DNA of 64,000 nucleotides from Martelella endophytica (lineage in GTDB: Bacteria; Pseudomonadota; Alphaproteobacteria; Rhizobiales; Rhizobiaceae). Position 1 is the first letter of the stretch. Every line of letters starts with the position of its first letter. The translations under genes and the position numbers were made by a program. The notes under the pieces were generated by a model. It saw nothing but the letters and a program-made list of their open reading frames with translations. It made no database searches and was not told the origin of the DNA. Where the stretch lies: NCBI RefSeq assembly GCF_000960975.1, contig NZ_CP010803.1:2960272-3024271 (forward strand), written 5' to 3'. This document shows positions 1 to 10,851 of the stretch, in pieces.

Positions 1-1
1 C

Positions 2-616
2 CTTGGCTCCCTGCGCTCCGCTGCGCAGATGGTGTCCTACGAAGTCTCGATCGGTCTCGTCATCGTCACCGTGCTGCTGACGGTCGGTTCGCTCAACCTT
101 TCGGATATCGTCTTCGCCCAGACGACCGGTCTCGGCACGATGCTGGGCCTGCCCAACTCGTTCCTCGACTGGAACTGGCTGGCGCTGTTCCCGATGTTCA
201 TCGTGTTCTTCATTTCGGCGCTGGCCGAAACAAACCGCCCGCCCTTCGACCTTCCGGAAGCGGAATCGGAGCTGGTTGCGGGCTTCATGGTCGAATACGG
301 CTCGACCCCGTACATGATGTTCATGCTCGGCGAGTATGCGGCCATCGTTCTGATGTGCGCGCTGACGACGACGCTGTTCCTTGGCGGCTGGCTGCCGATC
401 CTGGATGTTCCGGTGCTCAACTGGATCCCCGGTGTCATCTGGTTCCTGATCAAGGTCTGCCTGTGCTTCTTCATGTTCGCCATGGTGAAGGCTTTCGTGC
501 CGCGCTACCGTTATGACCAGCTGATGCGTCTTGGCTGGAAGGTCTTCCTTCCGCTGTCGCTCGTCATGGTCGTCGTCGTCGCTTTCGTCGTCAAACTGAC
601 CGGCTGGGTGGGCTGA
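2..616 (+). CDS. nuoH: NADH-quinone oxidoreductase subunit H, 5' truncated by window edge
   Basis: The reading frame is open from base 2, before the first in-frame ATG, so only the C-terminal part of the gene is present. It encodes the hydrophobic complex I subunit at the quinone-site junction of the membrane arm. Visible signs are the conserved [18 protein letters not shown] loop, the following EYG segment and several membrane helices. Its place ahead of nuoI-N in an unbroken operon agrees. Complex I moves electrons from NADH to quinone and pumps protons across the cytoplasmic membrane. The 3' end lies 40 bases before nuoI. Confidence 0.97.
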   Translation, partial: LGSLRSAAQMVSYEVSIGLVIVTVLLTVGSLNLSDIVFAQTTGLGTMLGLPNSFLDWNWLALFPMFIVFFISALAETNRPPFDLPEAESELVAGFMVEYGSTPYMMFMLGEYAAIVLMCALTTTLFLGGWLPILDVPVLNWIPGVIWFLIKVCLCFFMFAMVKAFVPRYRYDQLMRLGWKVFLPLSLVMVVVVAFVVKLTGWVG

Positions 617-656
617 TGCAGGTGCTCTTCAAAGTACCGGATTGGAGATTTTGAAA

Positions 657-1148
657 ATGGGTTCTGTTGCTCAGGCGTTCAACGCCATCTTCCTGAAGGA
701 GTTCGTGGCTGCGTTCTTTCTGACGATGCGCTACTTCTTCGGGCAGAAATCGACGGTCAACTATCCCTTCGAGAAGGGGCCGGTGAGCCCGCGTTTCCGT
801 GGTGAGCATGCGCTGCGCCGCTATCCGAACGGCGAGGAACGCTGCATCGCCTGCAAGCTCTGCGAAGCGATCTGTCCCGCCCAGGCGATCACCATCGAAG
901 CCGGCCCGCGCCGCAATGACGGCACCCGCCGCACGGTGCGTTACGACATCGACATGGTGAAGTGCATCTATTGCGGTTTCTGCCAGGAAGCCTGCCCGGT
1001 GGAAGCGATCGTCGAGGGACCGAACTTCGAATTCGCGACGGAAACGCGCGAGGAGCTTTACTACGACAAGGAACGTCTGCTCGCCAATGGCGACCGGTGG
1101 GAGCGCGAGATTGCGCGCAACATCGCGATGGATGCGCCTTACCGGTAG
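657..1148 (+). CDS. nuoI: NADH-quinone oxidoreductase subunit I (8Fe ferredoxin-like)
   Basis: This is the peripheral complex I subunit that carries clusters N6a and N6b and passes electrons toward the quinone site. Two CxxCxxCxxxCP motifs are present, [12 protein letters not shown] and [12 protein letters not shown], which ligate two 4Fe-4S clusters. I place the start at the ATG at 657, giving 163 residues, the usual alphaproteobacterial length. A GGAG about nine bases upstream supports it over the in-frame TTG at 642. The N-terminus carries a short amphipathic region before the ferredoxin fold. Confidence 0.97.
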   Translation: MGSVAQAFNAIFLKEFVAAFFLTMRYFFGQKSTVNYPFEKGPVSPRFRGEHALRRYPNGEERCIACKLCEAICPAQAITIEAGPRRNDGTRRTVRYDIDMVKCIYCGFCQEACPVEAIVEGPNFEFATETREELYYDKERLLANGDRWEREIARNIAMDAPYR

Positions 1149-1287
1149 GGACTGCGAGAGGGATCGGCCGGCATTCGTCGGCCGGGGGACAAATCTGAGG
1201 ACGGAAGACCTGCCGCCAACGGCCGGTTTTTCATAAAAACTGCGCTTGCGGGTTTTCCGTGGCGTTCACGGAGAGAAGGCACCAAAC

Positions 1288-1902
1288 ATGGGTCTGCACG
1301 CTCTATTTTTCTATCTGTTCGCGTTTATTGCCGTGGCGTCGGCGCTCATGGTGATCACGGCCCGGAATCCGGTCCATTCGGTCCTGTTCCTGATTGTCGT
1401 GTTCGTCAATGCGGCGGCCCTGTTCATCATGGCGGGCGCGGAATATCTGGGTCTCCTGCTGCTGGTGGTCTATGTCGGCGCGGTCGCGGTGCTCTTCCTC
1501 TTCGTGGTGATGATGCTCGACATCGACTTTACCGCTTTGCGCTCGGGCATCCTGCGCTATGCGCCGGTCGGTGTTCTGATCGGCATCGCGCTGCTCGCCG
1601 AACTGGTGATTGTCGCCTGGGGCAGCTTCGTCACGCCGGAAATCACCGCCAACACAGCGATGCCGATGCCGCCGATTGCGGAGCGTTCCAGCGTGCAGGC
1701 GATGGGCGACGTGATCTACACGCATTACGCCTATTTCTTCCAGGTGGCCGGCCTGATCCTGCTGGTGGCAATGATCGGCGCGATCGTGCTGACGCTGAAG
1801 CACCGCACGGACGTGAAGCGCCAGGACATCGGCAAGCAGGTCGCCCGCACGCCGGAGACGGCGCACGAAACGGTCAAGGTTAAGCCTGGCCAGGGTATTT
1901 GA
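1288..1902 (+). CDS. nuoJ: NADH-quinone oxidoreductase subunit J
   Basis: This is a membrane subunit of the complex I proton-pumping arm, 204 residues with about five hydrophobic helices and the typical GAVAVLFLFVVMMLD stretch. The start is the ATG at 1288, preceded by GGAGAGAAGG with suitable spacing; an upstream GTG at 1246 would add a non-family extension. The C-terminal tail after the last helix is hydrophilic. The 139-base gap after nuoI is the longest in this operon, but nothing in it looks like a gene. Confidence 0.96.
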   Translation: MGLHALFFYLFAFIAVASALMVITARNPVHSVLFLIVVFVNAAALFIMAGAEYLGLLLLVVYVGAVAVLFLFVVMMLDIDFTALRSGILRYAPVGVLIGIALLAELVIVAWGSFVTPEITANTAMPMPPIAERSSVQAMGDVIYTHYAYFFQVAGLILLVAMIGAIVLTLKHRTDVKRQDIGKQVARTPETAHETVKVKPGQGI

Positions 1903-1950
1903 AATAAGAACGAGAATTCTCGCGGGAATACGGGATCGAAGGACAAGACC

Positions 1951-2259
1951 ATGGAAATCGGACTTTCCCACTACCTGACGGTCAGTGCCATACTCTTCAC
2001 GATCGGCGTTTTCGGGATCTTCCTGAACCGGAAAAACGTCATCATCATTCTGATGTCCATTGAGCTGATCCTGCTCTCGGTCAATCTCAACATGGTGGCG
2101 TTCTCGTCCTTTCTGAACGACATGGTCGGGCAGGTGTTTGCGCTGTTCATCCTCACGGTGGCGGCTGCTGAAGCTGCCATCGGACTGGCGATCCTCGTGG
2201 TGTTCTACAGAAACCGCGGTTCGATTGCGGTCGAAGACGTCAATATGATGAAGGGCTGA
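1951..2259 (+). CDS. nuoK: NADH-quinone oxidoreductase subunit K
   Basis: A 102-residue, three-helix membrane subunit homologous to the Mrp antiporter C subunit. The membrane-embedded glutamates used in proton translocation are visible in [11 protein letters not shown] and AEAAIGLA. The start ATG at 1951 gives the standard family length. It lies between nuoJ and nuoL, seven bases ahead of nuoL, consistent with co-transcription and fixed stoichiometry in complex I. Confidence 0.97.
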   Translation: MEIGLSHYLTVSAILFTIGVFGIFLNRKNVIIILMSIELILLSVNLNMVAFSSFLNDMVGQVFALFILTVAAAEAAIGLAILVVFYRNRGSIAVEDVNMMKG

Positions 2260-2266
2260 TCTTCCG

Positions 2267-4276
2267 ATGATTTACAAACTCATCATTTTCCTGCCGCTGA
2301 TCGGCTTTCTCATCGCGGGCCTGTTCGGCAACCGCATCGGCGCCAAGGCGACCGAGTGGTTGACGATCACCCTGATGGCGATTGCTGCCGTCCTGTCCTG
2401 GTATGTGTTCATCTCTGTCGGCTTCCTGCAGCATGAAGAAGGCTACGTGCTGCATGTGCCGGTGATGCAGTGGATCAATTCCGGCGGCATCAACGCCACA
2501 TGGTCGTTGCGCATTGACACGCTGACAGCGGTCATGCTGGTGGTGGTCAACACCGTCTCCTGCCTCGTCCACCTCTACTCGGTGGGCTACATGCATCACG
2601 ATCCGCATCGCCCGCGCTTCTTTGCCTATCTCTCGTTCTTTACCTTTGCGATGCTGTCGCTGGTCACCGCAGACAACCTGCTGCAGATGTTCTTCGGCTG
2701 GGAAGGCGTCGGTCTTGCGTCCTACCTGCTGATCGGCTTCTGGTACAAGAAGCCGTCGGCCTGCGCTGCCGCGATGAAGGCCTTTATCGTCAACCGCGTT
2801 GGCGACTTCGGCTTCCTGCTCGGCATTGCCGGCCTGTTCTTCCTGGCACACACCATCGAATTCGATCCGATCTTCGAGGCTGCGCGCAACCTTGCCGATA
2901 ACCACGAGGCTGCTGTGGCGGCCACCGGCCAGGGCACCGTGCTACATTTCCTCGGCATGAACCTCGACGTGATGCAGGCGACCACCGCGATCTGCCTGCT
3001 TCTGTTCATGGGCGCGATGGGCAAGTCGGCGCAGTTCCTGCTGCACACCTGGCTTCCCGACGCCATGGAAGGCCCGACCCCGGTCTCGGCCCTCATCCAT
3101 GCTGCGACCATGGTGACCGCCGGCGTCTTCCTCGTTGCCCGCATGTCGCCGGTCTTCGAACTGTCGCCGACGGCGCTGACCTTCATCACCCTGGTGGGCT
3201 CGATCACCGCCTTCTTTGCGGCAACGGTCGGCCTGGTGCAGAACGACATCAAGCGCGTGATTGCCTATTCGACCTGTTCGCAGCTCGGCTACATGTTTGC
3301 CGCGCTCGGAGCAGGAGCCTTTGGCGCCGGTGTCTTCCACCTTTTCACCCATGCCTTCTTCAAGGCGCTTCTGTTCCTTTGCGCCGGCTCGGTTATCCAT
3401 GCCGTGTCGGATGAACAGGACATGCGCCGCATGGGCGGGTTGCGGAAGCATATCCCCGTCACCTTCTGGGCGATGGTCATCGGCACGCTCGCCATCACCG
3501 GCGTTGGGATCCCCTTCACCGAGATCGGTGCTGCCGGCTTCTTCTCCAAGGACGCGATCATCGAGTCGGCCTATGTTTCGGCCAGCCCGCTTGCTTCCTT
3601 CTCCTTCTGGATGCTGGTGATCGCCGCAGCCTTCACCGCCTTCTATTCCTGGCGTCTGATCTTCATGACCTTCTTCGGCAAGCCGCGGGCGTCGTCCGAC
3701 GTGATGCACCACGTGCATGAAAGCCCGTGGATCATGCTGACGCCGCTGGTCATCCTCTCGGTCGGCGCGCTGTTCGCCGGTGTTGTCTTCCTGCCCTATT
3801 TCTTCGGGCATGATTACAGCGAATTCTGGAAGGGCGCCCTGTTTACCGGTCCTCACAACGAGGTTCTGGACGAGCATCACCACGTTCCGGCCTGGGTCAA
3901 GCTGTCGCCGTTCATCGCGATGCTGCTCGGCACGGTCACGGCGATCTACATGTACCTTATCAATCCGTCTTCGGCGCCCAAGCTCGCCCAGACGTTCCCG
4001 CGGCTTTACGCCTTCCTGCTCAACAAGTGGTACTTCGACGAACTCTACGACTTCCTGTTCGTCCGCCCATCCAAGCGGCTCGGCTACTTCCTCTGGCAGA
4101 AGGGTGATGTCGGCTTTATCGACCGGTATGGACCGAACGGGATTGCCTCGCTTGTGTCCGACATTACCGACCGTGTCGTGAAGCTGCAGTCCGGATATGT
4201 TTACCACTACGCGTTTGCAATGCTGATCGGCCTGGCCGCGCTTGTAACCTGGATGATGCTCGGAGGGGCGCTGTAA
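2267..4276 (+). CDS. nuoL: NADH-quinone oxidoreductase subunit L
   Basis: The largest antiporter-like subunit of complex I, 669 residues. The core has the conserved [19 protein letters not shown] segment, the lysine helix ([33 protein letters not shown] region) and [17 protein letters not shown]. The long C-terminal part fits the lateral helix and final membrane helix specific to NuoL. The stop codon TAA overlaps the nuoM start by one base (TAATG), implying translational coupling. Confidence 0.97.
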   Translation: MIYKLIIFLPLIGFLIAGLFGNRIGAKATEWLTITLMAIAAVLSWYVFISVGFLQHEEGYVLHVPVMQWINSGGINATWSLRIDTLTAVMLVVVNTVSCLVHLYSVGYMHHDPHRPRFFAYLSFFTFAMLSLVTADNLLQMFFGWEGVGLASYLLIGFWYKKPSACAAAMKAFIVNRVGDFGFLLGIAGLFFLAHTIEFDPIFEAARNLADNHEAAVAATGQGTVLHFLGMNLDVMQATTAICLLLFMGAMGKSAQFLLHTWLPDAMEGPTPVSALIHAATMVTAGVFLVARMSPVFELSPTALTFITLVGSITAFFAATVGLVQNDIKRVIAYSTCSQLGYMFAALGAGAFGAGVFHLFTHAFFKALLFLCAGSVIHAVSDEQDMRRMGGLRKHIPVTFWAMVIGTLAITGVGIPFTEIGAAGFFSKDAIIESAYVSASPLASFSFWMLVIAAAFTAFYSWRLIFMTFFGKPRASSDVMHHVHESPWIMLTPLVILSVGALFAGVVFLPYFFGHDYSEFWKGALFTGPHNEVLDEHHHVPAWVKLSPFIAMLLGTVTAIYMYLINPSSAPKLAQTFPRLYAFLLNKWYFDELYDFLFVRPSKRLGYFLWQKGDVGFIDRYGPNGIASLVSDITDRVVKLQSGYVYHYAFAMLIGLAALVTWMMLGGAL

Positions 4277-5787
4277 TGAGCGACTGGCCAATTCTTTCAA
4301 CGGTCCTTTTTCTGCCGCTCGTCGGCGTGGTGCTGATCCTGTTCACCCGCGACGACAACGAGGCCGGGCTTAGAAACATCCGCAATGTCGCGCTGCTGAC
4401 CACGGTCTTCACCTTCCTGGTGTCGCTGCTGATCTGGGTGAAGTTCGATCCCACGAATCCCGGTTTCCAGATGCTTGAGGATCATCCCTGGCTTGGGACC
4501 GGCATCGGCTATCACCTCGGCGTCGATGGCATCTCGATGATGTTCATTCTGCTGACCACGGTGCTGATGCCGCTTTGCATCCTCGCCTCCTGGGAAGCGA
4601 TCACCTATCGGGTGAAGGCCTATATGATCGCCTTCCTGATCCTCGAAACGCTGATCATCGGCGTGTTCGTGTCGCTCGATATCGTGATGTTCTACGTGTT
4701 CTTCGAGGCGGGCCTGGTCCCGATGTACCTGATCATCGGCATCTGGGGCCACGAGCGCCGCGTCTATGCATCGCTGAAGTTCTTCCTCTACACCTTCGCC
4801 GGTTCGATCTTCATGCTGCTGTCGATCATGGCGATGTACTGGGTGACGGGCACGACCAGCGTGCCGGTGCTGTTGAACTACACCTTCCCGGAACACTTAC
4901 AATATTGGCTCTTCCTCGGCTTCTTCGCCTCGTTCGCGGTGAAGATGCCGATGTGGCCGGTGCACACATGGCTGCCGGATGCCCACGTCGAGGCGCCGAC
5001 GGCGGCCTCGGGCGTGCTGGCGGGCGTGTTGCTCAAGCTCGGCGGCTTCGGTGTGCTGCGCTACTCGATGCCCATGTTCCCGGATGCGTCCTACTATTTC
5101 GCACCGCTGATCTTCACGTTGTCGATCATCGCCATCGTTTATGCCTCTTTCGTGGCGCTGATGCAGACCGACATGAAGAAGTTGATCGCCTATTCCTCGA
5201 TCGCCCATATGGGCTTCGTCACGATGGGCATGTTCTCAGCGACGGTCGAGGGTATCGAAGGTTCGATCTTCCTCATGCTTTCGCACGGTATCGTCTCGGG
5301 CGCCCTGTTCTTCTGCGTCGGCATCATCTACGACCGGATGCACACCCGCGATATCGCGGCCTTCGGCGGGCTGGTGAACAACATGCCACGGTTCGCAGTG
5401 GCCTTCCTGATCTTCGCCATGGCGAATGTCGGCCTGCCAGGAACCTCCGGGTTTATCGGTGAATTTCTGACAATCATCGGTGTCTATCAAGTGAGCACCT
5501 GGACAGCCGTGTTTGCGGCCACCGGTGTCATTCTCTCAGCGATGTACACGCTGTGGCTCTACCGTCGCGTGGTCTTCGGTGCGCTGGAGAAGGACAGCCT
5601 GAAGGCGTTGCTCGACCTTACGACGCGGGAAAAGTTCGTGCTTTACCCGCTCATCGGACTGACGATCTTCTTCGGTATCTATCCGCAGCCGATCTTTGGG
5701 GTGATCCATGGTTCGGTAGAGCAGATTGTCCAGCACTATGCCGCGGTGCTGCAATCGACGCAGAACATCGTGCTGCCGGTTAATTGA
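4276..5787 (+). CDS. nuoM: NADH-quinone oxidoreductase subunit M
   Basis: The second antiporter-like proton channel of complex I, 503 residues with about 14 membrane helices. Conserved features are the [17 protein letters not shown] segment holding the key glutamate, [20 protein letters not shown] with the lysine helix, and [16 protein letters not shown]. The start overlaps the nuoL stop by one base. It follows NuoL in the membrane arm and in the operon. Confidence 0.97.
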   Translation: MSDWPILSTVLFLPLVGVVLILFTRDDNEAGLRNIRNVALLTTVFTFLVSLLIWVKFDPTNPGFQMLEDHPWLGTGIGYHLGVDGISMMFILLTTVLMPLCILASWEAITYRVKAYMIAFLILETLIIGVFVSLDIVMFYVFFEAGLVPMYLIIGIWGHERRVYASLKFFLYTFAGSIFMLLSIMAMYWVTGTTSVPVLLNYTFPEHLQYWLFLGFFASFAVKMPMWPVHTWLPDAHVEAPTAASGVLAGVLLKLGGFGVLRYSMPMFPDASYYFAPLIFTLSIIAIVYASFVALMQTDMKKLIAYSSIAHMGFVTMGMFSATVEGIEGSIFLMLSHGIVSGALFFCVGIIYDRMHTRDIAAFGGLVNNMPRFAVAFLIFAMANVGLPGTSGFIGEFLTIIGVYQVSTWTAVFAATGVILSAMYTLWLYRRVVFGALEKDSLKALLDLTTREKFVLYPLIGLTIFFGIYPQPIFGVIHGSVEQIVQHYAAVLQSTQNIVLPVN

Positions 5788-5804
5788 GACAGGATCTTTT
5801 GGAC

Positions 5805-7244
5805 ATGACATCGGAACTTCTTCTTTCAAGTCTGAAACTGATCATGCCGGAACTGGTGCTGTCGCTCGGTGCCATGGTCCTGTTGATGATCGGCGCCTTT
5901 GCCGGGCGTCGCAGCGGCCCGACCATTCTCGGGCTCGCGGTTGCGCTGCTCGTGGCAGCAGGCGTATTGCTGTTTCTGGCTGGTAATGGTCTTGCCTTCG
6001 GCGGCTCGCTTGCCTTCGACGCCTTCACCCGCTTCATGCAGGTGCTGGTGCTGATCGGTGCGGCGCTGTCGATGATCCTGTCGGTCGGCCACGAGGAACC
6101 GGAATACCTCGACCGTTTCGAATTCCCGGTGCTGATGCTGCTTTCGACCACCGGCATGCTGCTGATGGTTTCGGCCAACGACATGCTCGCCTTCTACATG
6201 GGCCTCGAGCTGATGTCGCTGCCGCTCTACGTGATTGCCGCGATCAACCGCGATAGCCTGCGTTCGACGGAGGCAGGTCTGAAGTACTTTGTGCTTGGCT
6301 CGCTGTCTTCCGGCATGCTGCTCTACGGCATCTCGCTGATCTACGGTTTCACCGGCAATATCGGTTTCGAGGCTGTCGCCCAGCAGATCAGCGCCGGCAA
6401 TACCGGTCTTGGCTTTATCTTCGGTATGGTCTTCGTGCTGGCCGGCATCACCTTCAAGATTTCGGCCGTGCCGTTCCACATGTGGACGCCGGATGTCTAT
6501 GAAGGTGCGCCTACACCGGTAACGGCCTTCTTCGCCTCGGCACCAAAGGTTGCGGCGATGGCGATCATCGTGCGCCTCCTGATTGAGGCCTTCGGCCCTG
6601 CCATGTCCGAATGGCGTCAGGTCACGGTGTTCATCGCGATTGCCTCGATGGCACTCGGTGCCTTCGCCGCGATCGGCCAGCGGAACATCAAGCGTCTGAT
6701 GGCCTACTCGTCGATCACCCATATGGGCTATGCCCTTGTGGCGATTTCGGCGGGCACCGAAATGGGCGTCTCCGGTGTCGCGATCTACATGGCGATCTAC
6801 CTGTTCACCACGCTTGGTGCGTTTGCCATCATCATGGCCATGCGTCTGAAGGAAGGCGGCAACGTCGAGAATATCGATGATCTCGCCGGTCTTTCAAAGA
6901 CCCGGCCTGTCATGGCCGTCGTTTTGACCATCTTGATGTTCTCGCTTGCCGGTGTGCCACCGGTGGCGGGCTTCTTCGGCAAGTATTTCGTCTTCCTTGC
7001 CGCCATTGAAGCGCATCTCTATGTGTTGGCCATTATTGGTGTCACGACCTCGGTCGTTGCCTGCTTCTACTACCTGCGGGTGGTCAAGGTGATGTGGTTC
7101 GACGAGCCGACGGTCGAATTTGCCCGCACGCCCGGCGAACTGCGCTTCGTCTACGGTCTGAGCGGCCTGTTCGCGATCGGCTACCTGCTGATCGGCGGGT
7201 CCATCAATGCCGCGGCGCAGGCCGCTGCCGCAGCGCTGTTCTAG
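5805..7244 (+). CDS. nuoN: NADH-quinone oxidoreductase subunit N
   Basis: The third antiporter-like subunit of complex I, 479 residues from the ATG at 5805. I prefer this to the TTG at 5784 inside the nuoM stop region because it matches the usual N-terminus and has a weak AGGA-type site upstream. Conserved stretches are [37 protein letters not shown] and [15 protein letters not shown]. It closes the nuo cluster; birA follows after one base. Confidence 0.96.
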   Translation: MTSELLLSSLKLIMPELVLSLGAMVLLMIGAFAGRRSGPTILGLAVALLVAAGVLLFLAGNGLAFGGSLAFDAFTRFMQVLVLIGAALSMILSVGHEEPEYLDRFEFPVLMLLSTTGMLLMVSANDMLAFYMGLELMSLPLYVIAAINRDSLRSTEAGLKYFVLGSLSSGMLLYGISLIYGFTGNIGFEAVAQQISAGNTGLGFIFGMVFVLAGITFKISAVPFHMWTPDVYEGAPTPVTAFFASAPKVAAMAIIVRLLIEAFGPAMSEWRQVTVFIAIASMALGAFAAIGQRNIKRLMAYSSITHMGYALVAISAGTEMGVSGVAIYMAIYLFTTLGAFAIIMAMRLKEGGNVENIDDLAGLSKTRPVMAVVLTILMFSLAGVPPVAGFFGKYFVFLAAIEAHLYVLAIIGVTTSVVACFYYLRVVKVMWFDEPTVEFARTPGELRFVYGLSGLFAIGYLLIGGSINAAAQAAAAALF

Positions 7245-7245
7245 G

Positions 7246-7998
7246 ATGGCGGGACAAAATCCCGCCGCCCGCTACCGTCACGAAGCTCTCGATACGGTCG
7301 GCTCGACCAATTCGGAGGCTCTGGAGCGGGCGCGGGCCGGCGATCCGGGCCGGCTGTGGCTGACGGCGGAACGTCAGGTCGGCGGACGTGGCCGGCGTGG
7401 ACGCAACTGGGTTTCGGAGCGAGGCAATCTCTATGCCTCGCTTCTGCTTGTTGATCCGGCCCCGCAGGTGGTGGCAAGCTCACTGCCTCTGGTTGCCGCG
7501 GTAGCGGTGGAGCGGGCGATTTCGGAGATGCTCGCTGGCCATACCGGTGAAGTTGCCATCAAATGGCCGAACGACGTCCTCATTGACCGGAAGAAAGTTT
7601 GCGGCATTCTGCTGGAAGCCGAACATCTGGCGGATGGCCGGTTTGCCGTGGTGATCGGGATCGGCGTGAATGTCGGTTTCCGGCCCGATGACGTACCCTA
7701 TGAGGTCGCGCGCATTGCCGATTATGTGGCGGGCGCGGATCCGTCCGTGCTTTTTGCCCATCTGTTCCAGACGATGGCCGATGAGATCGAAATCTGGCGC
7801 GAGGGCGCAGGGCTTGCCGAAACCATGCGACGCTGGCGGCGAGCGGCCTGTGGCCTCAACGAGCGCATCATTGTAAACCTCGCCCGCGAGCAGGTCTCGG
7901 GGCGTTTCGCCGGTATCGACGATGCCGGCATGTTGATAGTTGAAACCGAAAAAGGCACGCGCACATTTGCTGCCGGCGATGTCTTTTTCGACACCTGA
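7246..7998 (+). CDS. birA: Biotin--[acetyl-CoA-carboxylase] ligase
   Basis: Activates biotin with ATP and attaches it to the carrier lysine of acetyl-CoA carboxylase and other carboxylases. The 250-residue protein has the biotin-binding loop GGRGRRGRNW, the KWPNDVLI motif and GIGVNV. No N-terminal DNA-binding domain is present, so it is a monofunctional ligase and not a BirA-type repressor. The start ATG lies one base after the nuoN stop. The position behind nuoN and ahead of the RNase J gene is a familiar arrangement in this group. Confidence 0.93.
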   Translation: MAGQNPAARYRHEALDTVGSTNSEALERARAGDPGRLWLTAERQVGGRGRRGRNWVSERGNLYASLLLVDPAPQVVASSLPLVAAVAVERAISEMLAGHTGEVAIKWPNDVLIDRKKVCGILLEAEHLADGRFAVVIGIGVNVGFRPDDVPYEVARIADYVAGADPSVLFAHLFQTMADEIEIWREGAGLAETMRRWRRAACGLNERIIVNLAREQVSGRFAGIDDAGMLIVETEKGTRTFAAGDVFFDT

Positions 7999-8014
7999 AT
8001 TGGATAACGCTGAA

Positions 8015-9688
8015 ATGGCGGACAATAACGCTGAACTGGTCTTTCTCCCGCTCGGAGGCCTTGGCGAAATCGGCATGAACCTCGCGCTTTACGGCTACGG
8101 CCCGGCGAAGAAGCGCGAATGGATCATGGTCGATTGCGGGGTGACCTTTCCCGGCCCGGAACTGCCGGGCGTCGACCTGATCCTGCCTGATATCGAATTC
8201 GTGCGCGAGCAGCGTGCCAATCTCAAGGCGATGATCATCACCCACGCGCACGAGGATCACTTCGGCGCGATCTCCGATCTGTGGCCGGGCCTCAATGTGC
8301 CGATCTATGCCTCGCCGTTTACGGCCGGCCTGCTGGAAGCCAAGCGCGAATACGAAGCCTCGATGGGCGAAATCCCGGTCACGATTTTCCGTGCCGGCGA
8401 TCGCATCAATGCCGGGCCGTTCGAAGTCGAGGCCGTGGCGGTCAACCACTCCATCCCGGAGCCGATGGCGCTCTGCATCCGCACGCCGCTCGGCAACGTC
8501 GTCCATACCGGCGACTGGAAGATCGACCACGCGCCGTCACTTGGTCCGAAGACCGACGAGAACCGGTTCCGCGAACTCGGTGACGAGGGCATTCTGGCGC
8601 TGATGTGCGATTCGACGAACGCTCTGCGCGATGGCGTTTCTCCGTCTGAGGAGGAAGTTTCCGAAAGCCTGCGAAAGGTGATCGAAAATGCCGAGGGCCG
8701 GGTGGCTCTGACGAGCTTCTCCTCCAATATCGGCCGCATCCGCTCGATTGCGCGGGCGGCGGAGGAGGCGGGCCGCGAGGTGCTGCTGCTGGGCTCGTCG
8801 CTGAAGCGCGCCGTTGCGGTCGCCCGTGACATCGGGCTGATGGAAGGCGTCAAGCCGTTCATCGACGAGGACGAATTCGGCTACATTCCACGCGAGAAAG
8901 TCGTTGCGATCCTCACCGGTTCGCAGGGCGAAAGCCGCGCGGCACTGGCCAAGCTCTCGCGCGACGAGATGCGCAATGTGGCGCTTGCCGCCGGCGATCT
9001 GGTGGTGTTCTCCTCGCGCGCCATTCCCGGCAATGAGAAGGCGATCCAGGAGGTCAAGAACGGCCTGATCGAGCAGGGCGTCCATATTCTGACGGATAAC
9101 GAGGCGCTGGTGCATGTTTCCGGCCACCCGCGCCGCAATGAGCTGAAGCAGATGTATGAGTGGGTCCGCCCCGAGGTTCTGGTGCCGGTGCATGGCGAGG
9201 CCGCGCACCTGACGGCGCAGAAGGAGCTCGGCGAGCAGAGCGGTATCCGGCATGTGCCGAAGGTGCGAAACGGCGACATGCTGCGCGTCGCGCCGGGCGA
9301 GCCTGAGGTCATCGGCCAGGTCGAGGCCGGCCGTATCTTCAAGGATGGCAAGCTCATCGGCGGTTTCGACGAGATGGGTATCGGCGAGCGCCGCAAGCTC
9401 TCCTTCGTCGGCCACGTCGCCGTCAATCTGGTGCTGAATTCCAAGCTCGAATTCGCCGGCGACCCGGAAGTCGTGCCGATCGGCCTGCCGGGCTTTGATG
9501 ACGATGACGAGAAGATGGAAGATGTGCTCTTCGACGCCGTGCTCGGCGCCGTCGAGAGCATTCCGCGCTCCCGTCGCAAGGACCTTGCCATGATCAAGGA
9601 GGCCGTGCGCCGCTCGGTACGGGCGGCTGCCAACGAATGCTGGGGCAAGAAGCCTGTCGTGACGGTGTTCGCGACGAAGGCGGGCTGA
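8015..9688 (+). CDS. rnj: Ribonuclease J
   Basis: A metallo-beta-lactamase/beta-CASP ribonuclease with endonuclease and 5'-3' exonuclease activity in RNA decay and rRNA maturation. The zinc motif HAHEDH appears near residue 75, followed by the beta-CASP region with CDSTNA, SRAIPGNE and VHVSGH. Starting at the ATG at 8015 gives 557 residues, the usual length. Upstream in-frame starts at 7979 and 7940 would overlap birA and add non-conserved residues. No strong ribosome binding site precedes the chosen start, so coupling to birA is possible. Confidence 0.92.
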   Translation: MADNNAELVFLPLGGLGEIGMNLALYGYGPAKKREWIMVDCGVTFPGPELPGVDLILPDIEFVREQRANLKAMIITHAHEDHFGAISDLWPGLNVPIYASPFTAGLLEAKREYEASMGEIPVTIFRAGDRINAGPFEVEAVAVNHSIPEPMALCIRTPLGNVVHTGDWKIDHAPSLGPKTDENRFRELGDEGILALMCDSTNALRDGVSPSEEEVSESLRKVIENAEGRVALTSFSSNIGRIRSIARAAEEAGREVLLLGSSLKRAVAVARDIGLMEGVKPFIDEDEFGYIPREKVVAILTGSQGESRAALAKLSRDEMRNVALAAGDLVVFSSRAIPGNEKAIQEVKNGLIEQGVHILTDNEALVHVSGHPRRNELKQMYEWVRPEVLVPVHGEAAHLTAQKELGEQSGIRHVPKVRNGDMLRVAPGEPEVIGQVEAGRIFKDGKLIGGFDEMGIGERRKLSFVGHVAVNLVLNSKLEFAGDPEVVPIGLPGFDDDDEKMEDVLFDAVLGAVESIPRSRRKDLAMIKEAVRRSVRAAANECWGKKPVVTVFATKAG

Positions 9689-9691
9689 GGT

Positions 9692-10348
9692 TCAGGCCGC
9701 CGCCTTCAGGATATCGTTTCCGGCATTGTCGAGATCGGTCTGCACAAGGCCGGTCAGCAGACGCGCCAGTTCGCCCGGTCCGTTGGCAAGCCGTGAAAGC
9801 GCCTTGGGAGCGGGATCCAGGCCGAGGTTTTCGGCGGCCTTGGCGGCGCGGCTGTCGACGAACGGGTAGAGTTCGTCCCATGCGGTCTGCACCTCGCGCA
9901 GGAAGATATCTGCGCCGACATCGCCGATGCCCTTGAATTCCTTCAGGAGCTTGCGTTCGGCCTCGGGGTCGTGCCCGGCCTCCTCGCGCAGCTTGCGCAG
10001 GTCGCCGCCGTAATCTTCCTTCAGCTTTGCCGTGGTGTCGGCAATGTAGCGCGCCGTGCTTTCGTCATAACGGGCATAGCCGTTCTTGTTCAGCACCTTC
10101 ACCCTCTCGTCCCAGTTGGTCTTTGCCATCTTGTCCGGTGTGGTGAAGCCAGCAGTAAACAGGGCGCCGGCGGCGCGCTGTGCCTGGCTGGCGCTGATGC
10201 GGGCGCTCATCAGCAGCGCGCAATTGAGCCATTGAAACAGCGGTGCGGGCGTGTTCTTGGCGAGGTCGATGCCGAGCATCTCGGAGTAACTCTCGGGATA
10301 GCGTTCGAGAACCGCCTTGGCGATGGCTTTCTGCTTGTCGGTTTTCAT
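9692..10348 (-). CDS. HhH-GPD-like protein (endonuclease III superfamily-like)
   Basis: A 218-residue soluble protein with a helix-hairpin-helix segment LLKEFKGIGDVGADIFLRE followed by an aspartate in FVDSRA. This is the arrangement used by endonuclease III and related glycosylases. The catalytic lysine of bifunctional glycosylases is not evident, and the C-terminal four-cysteine 4Fe-4S loop is absent. It may be a monofunctional or non-catalytic relative. The start is the ATG at 10348 with a GGAGG just upstream. It is convergent with rnj, four bases away. Confidence 0.75.
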   Translation of the reverse strand: MKTDKQKAIAKAVLERYPESYSEMLGIDLAKNTPAPLFQWLNCALLMSARISASQAQRAAGALFTAGFTTPDKMAKTNWDERVKVLNKNGYARYDESTARYIADTTAKLKEDYGGDLRKLREEAGHDPEAERKLLKEFKGIGDVGADIFLREVQTAWDELYPFVDSRAAKAAENLGLDPAPKALSRLANGPGELARLLTGLVQTDLDNAGNDILKAAA

Positions 10349-10494
10349 GGCGTACCTCCATATTCGCGGGCCGAAACGGCCCTTTCGGAGGTAACGTACC
10401 ACCGAACGAAGCGGTTCCTTGCCGCGCTTGCATGCCGTGCGCGAACCGGCTTAACTGCACACGCCGATATTCACCTCTTGCACGGAGCAATCGA

Positions 10495-10758
10495 TTGTCG
10501 CTGTTTTCCGCATTTGCCGTTTATTTCGTCATCTGGTGGGTGACGCTGTTTGCGGTGCTGCCGTTCGGATTGCGGACGCAGGACGAGGAGGGCGACGTCG
10601 TTCCCGGCACCACAGAGAGCGCACCTTCGCGCTTCCGTCCCTGGCGGGTCGTGCTGTGGACCTCGCTGGTGTCGGCGGTGGTGTTTGCGCTCTGGTGGGT
10701 GGTTGCCGTGGTGATCGGCCTTGGTCTGGAAGACCTGGCGGCGTTGTTTGAGTGGTGA
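10495..10758 (+). CDS. DUF1467 family small membrane protein
   Basis: About 87 residues with two membrane helices (FAVYFVIWWVTLFAVLPFG and VVLWTSLVSAVVFALWWVV) separated by the loop LRTQDEEGDVVPGTTESAP. This two-helix layout with a P-F-G-L-R-T-Q segment is typical of the alphaproteobacterial DUF1467 family, whose function is unknown to me. I use the TTG at 10495 because a GGAG sits seven bases upstream and the first helix begins right after it; longer versions overlap unrelated sequence. A strong hairpin follows about 70 bases downstream. Confidence 0.8.
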   Translation: MSLFSAFAVYFVIWWVTLFAVLPFGLRTQDEEGDVVPGTTESAPSRFRPWRVVLWTSLVSAVVFALWWVVAVVIGLGLEDLAALFEW

Positions 10759-10826
10759 CGCGACCACGTGGGTCTCGCCCCTGAGGGACGAAGCAACGCT
10801 TAAGTGGAAAAAATGAAAGGCAAAAA

Positions 10827-10851
10827 AAAACAAGGCCTCAGGCCTTGTTTT
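10827..10851 (+). terminator. Strong hairpin after DUF1467 gene
   Basis: AAAACAAGGCCT and AGGCCTTGTTTT form a near-perfect inverted repeat with a minimal loop, flanked by an A-run and a T-run. It can act as an intrinsic terminator on either strand and separates the nuo-to-DUF1467 region from proS. Confidence 0.85.

Noticed and set aside
2942..4300. Long antisense frames opposite nuoL, nuoM and nuoN
   Set aside because: Same codon-composition artefact; the sense strand encodes complete complex I subunits.
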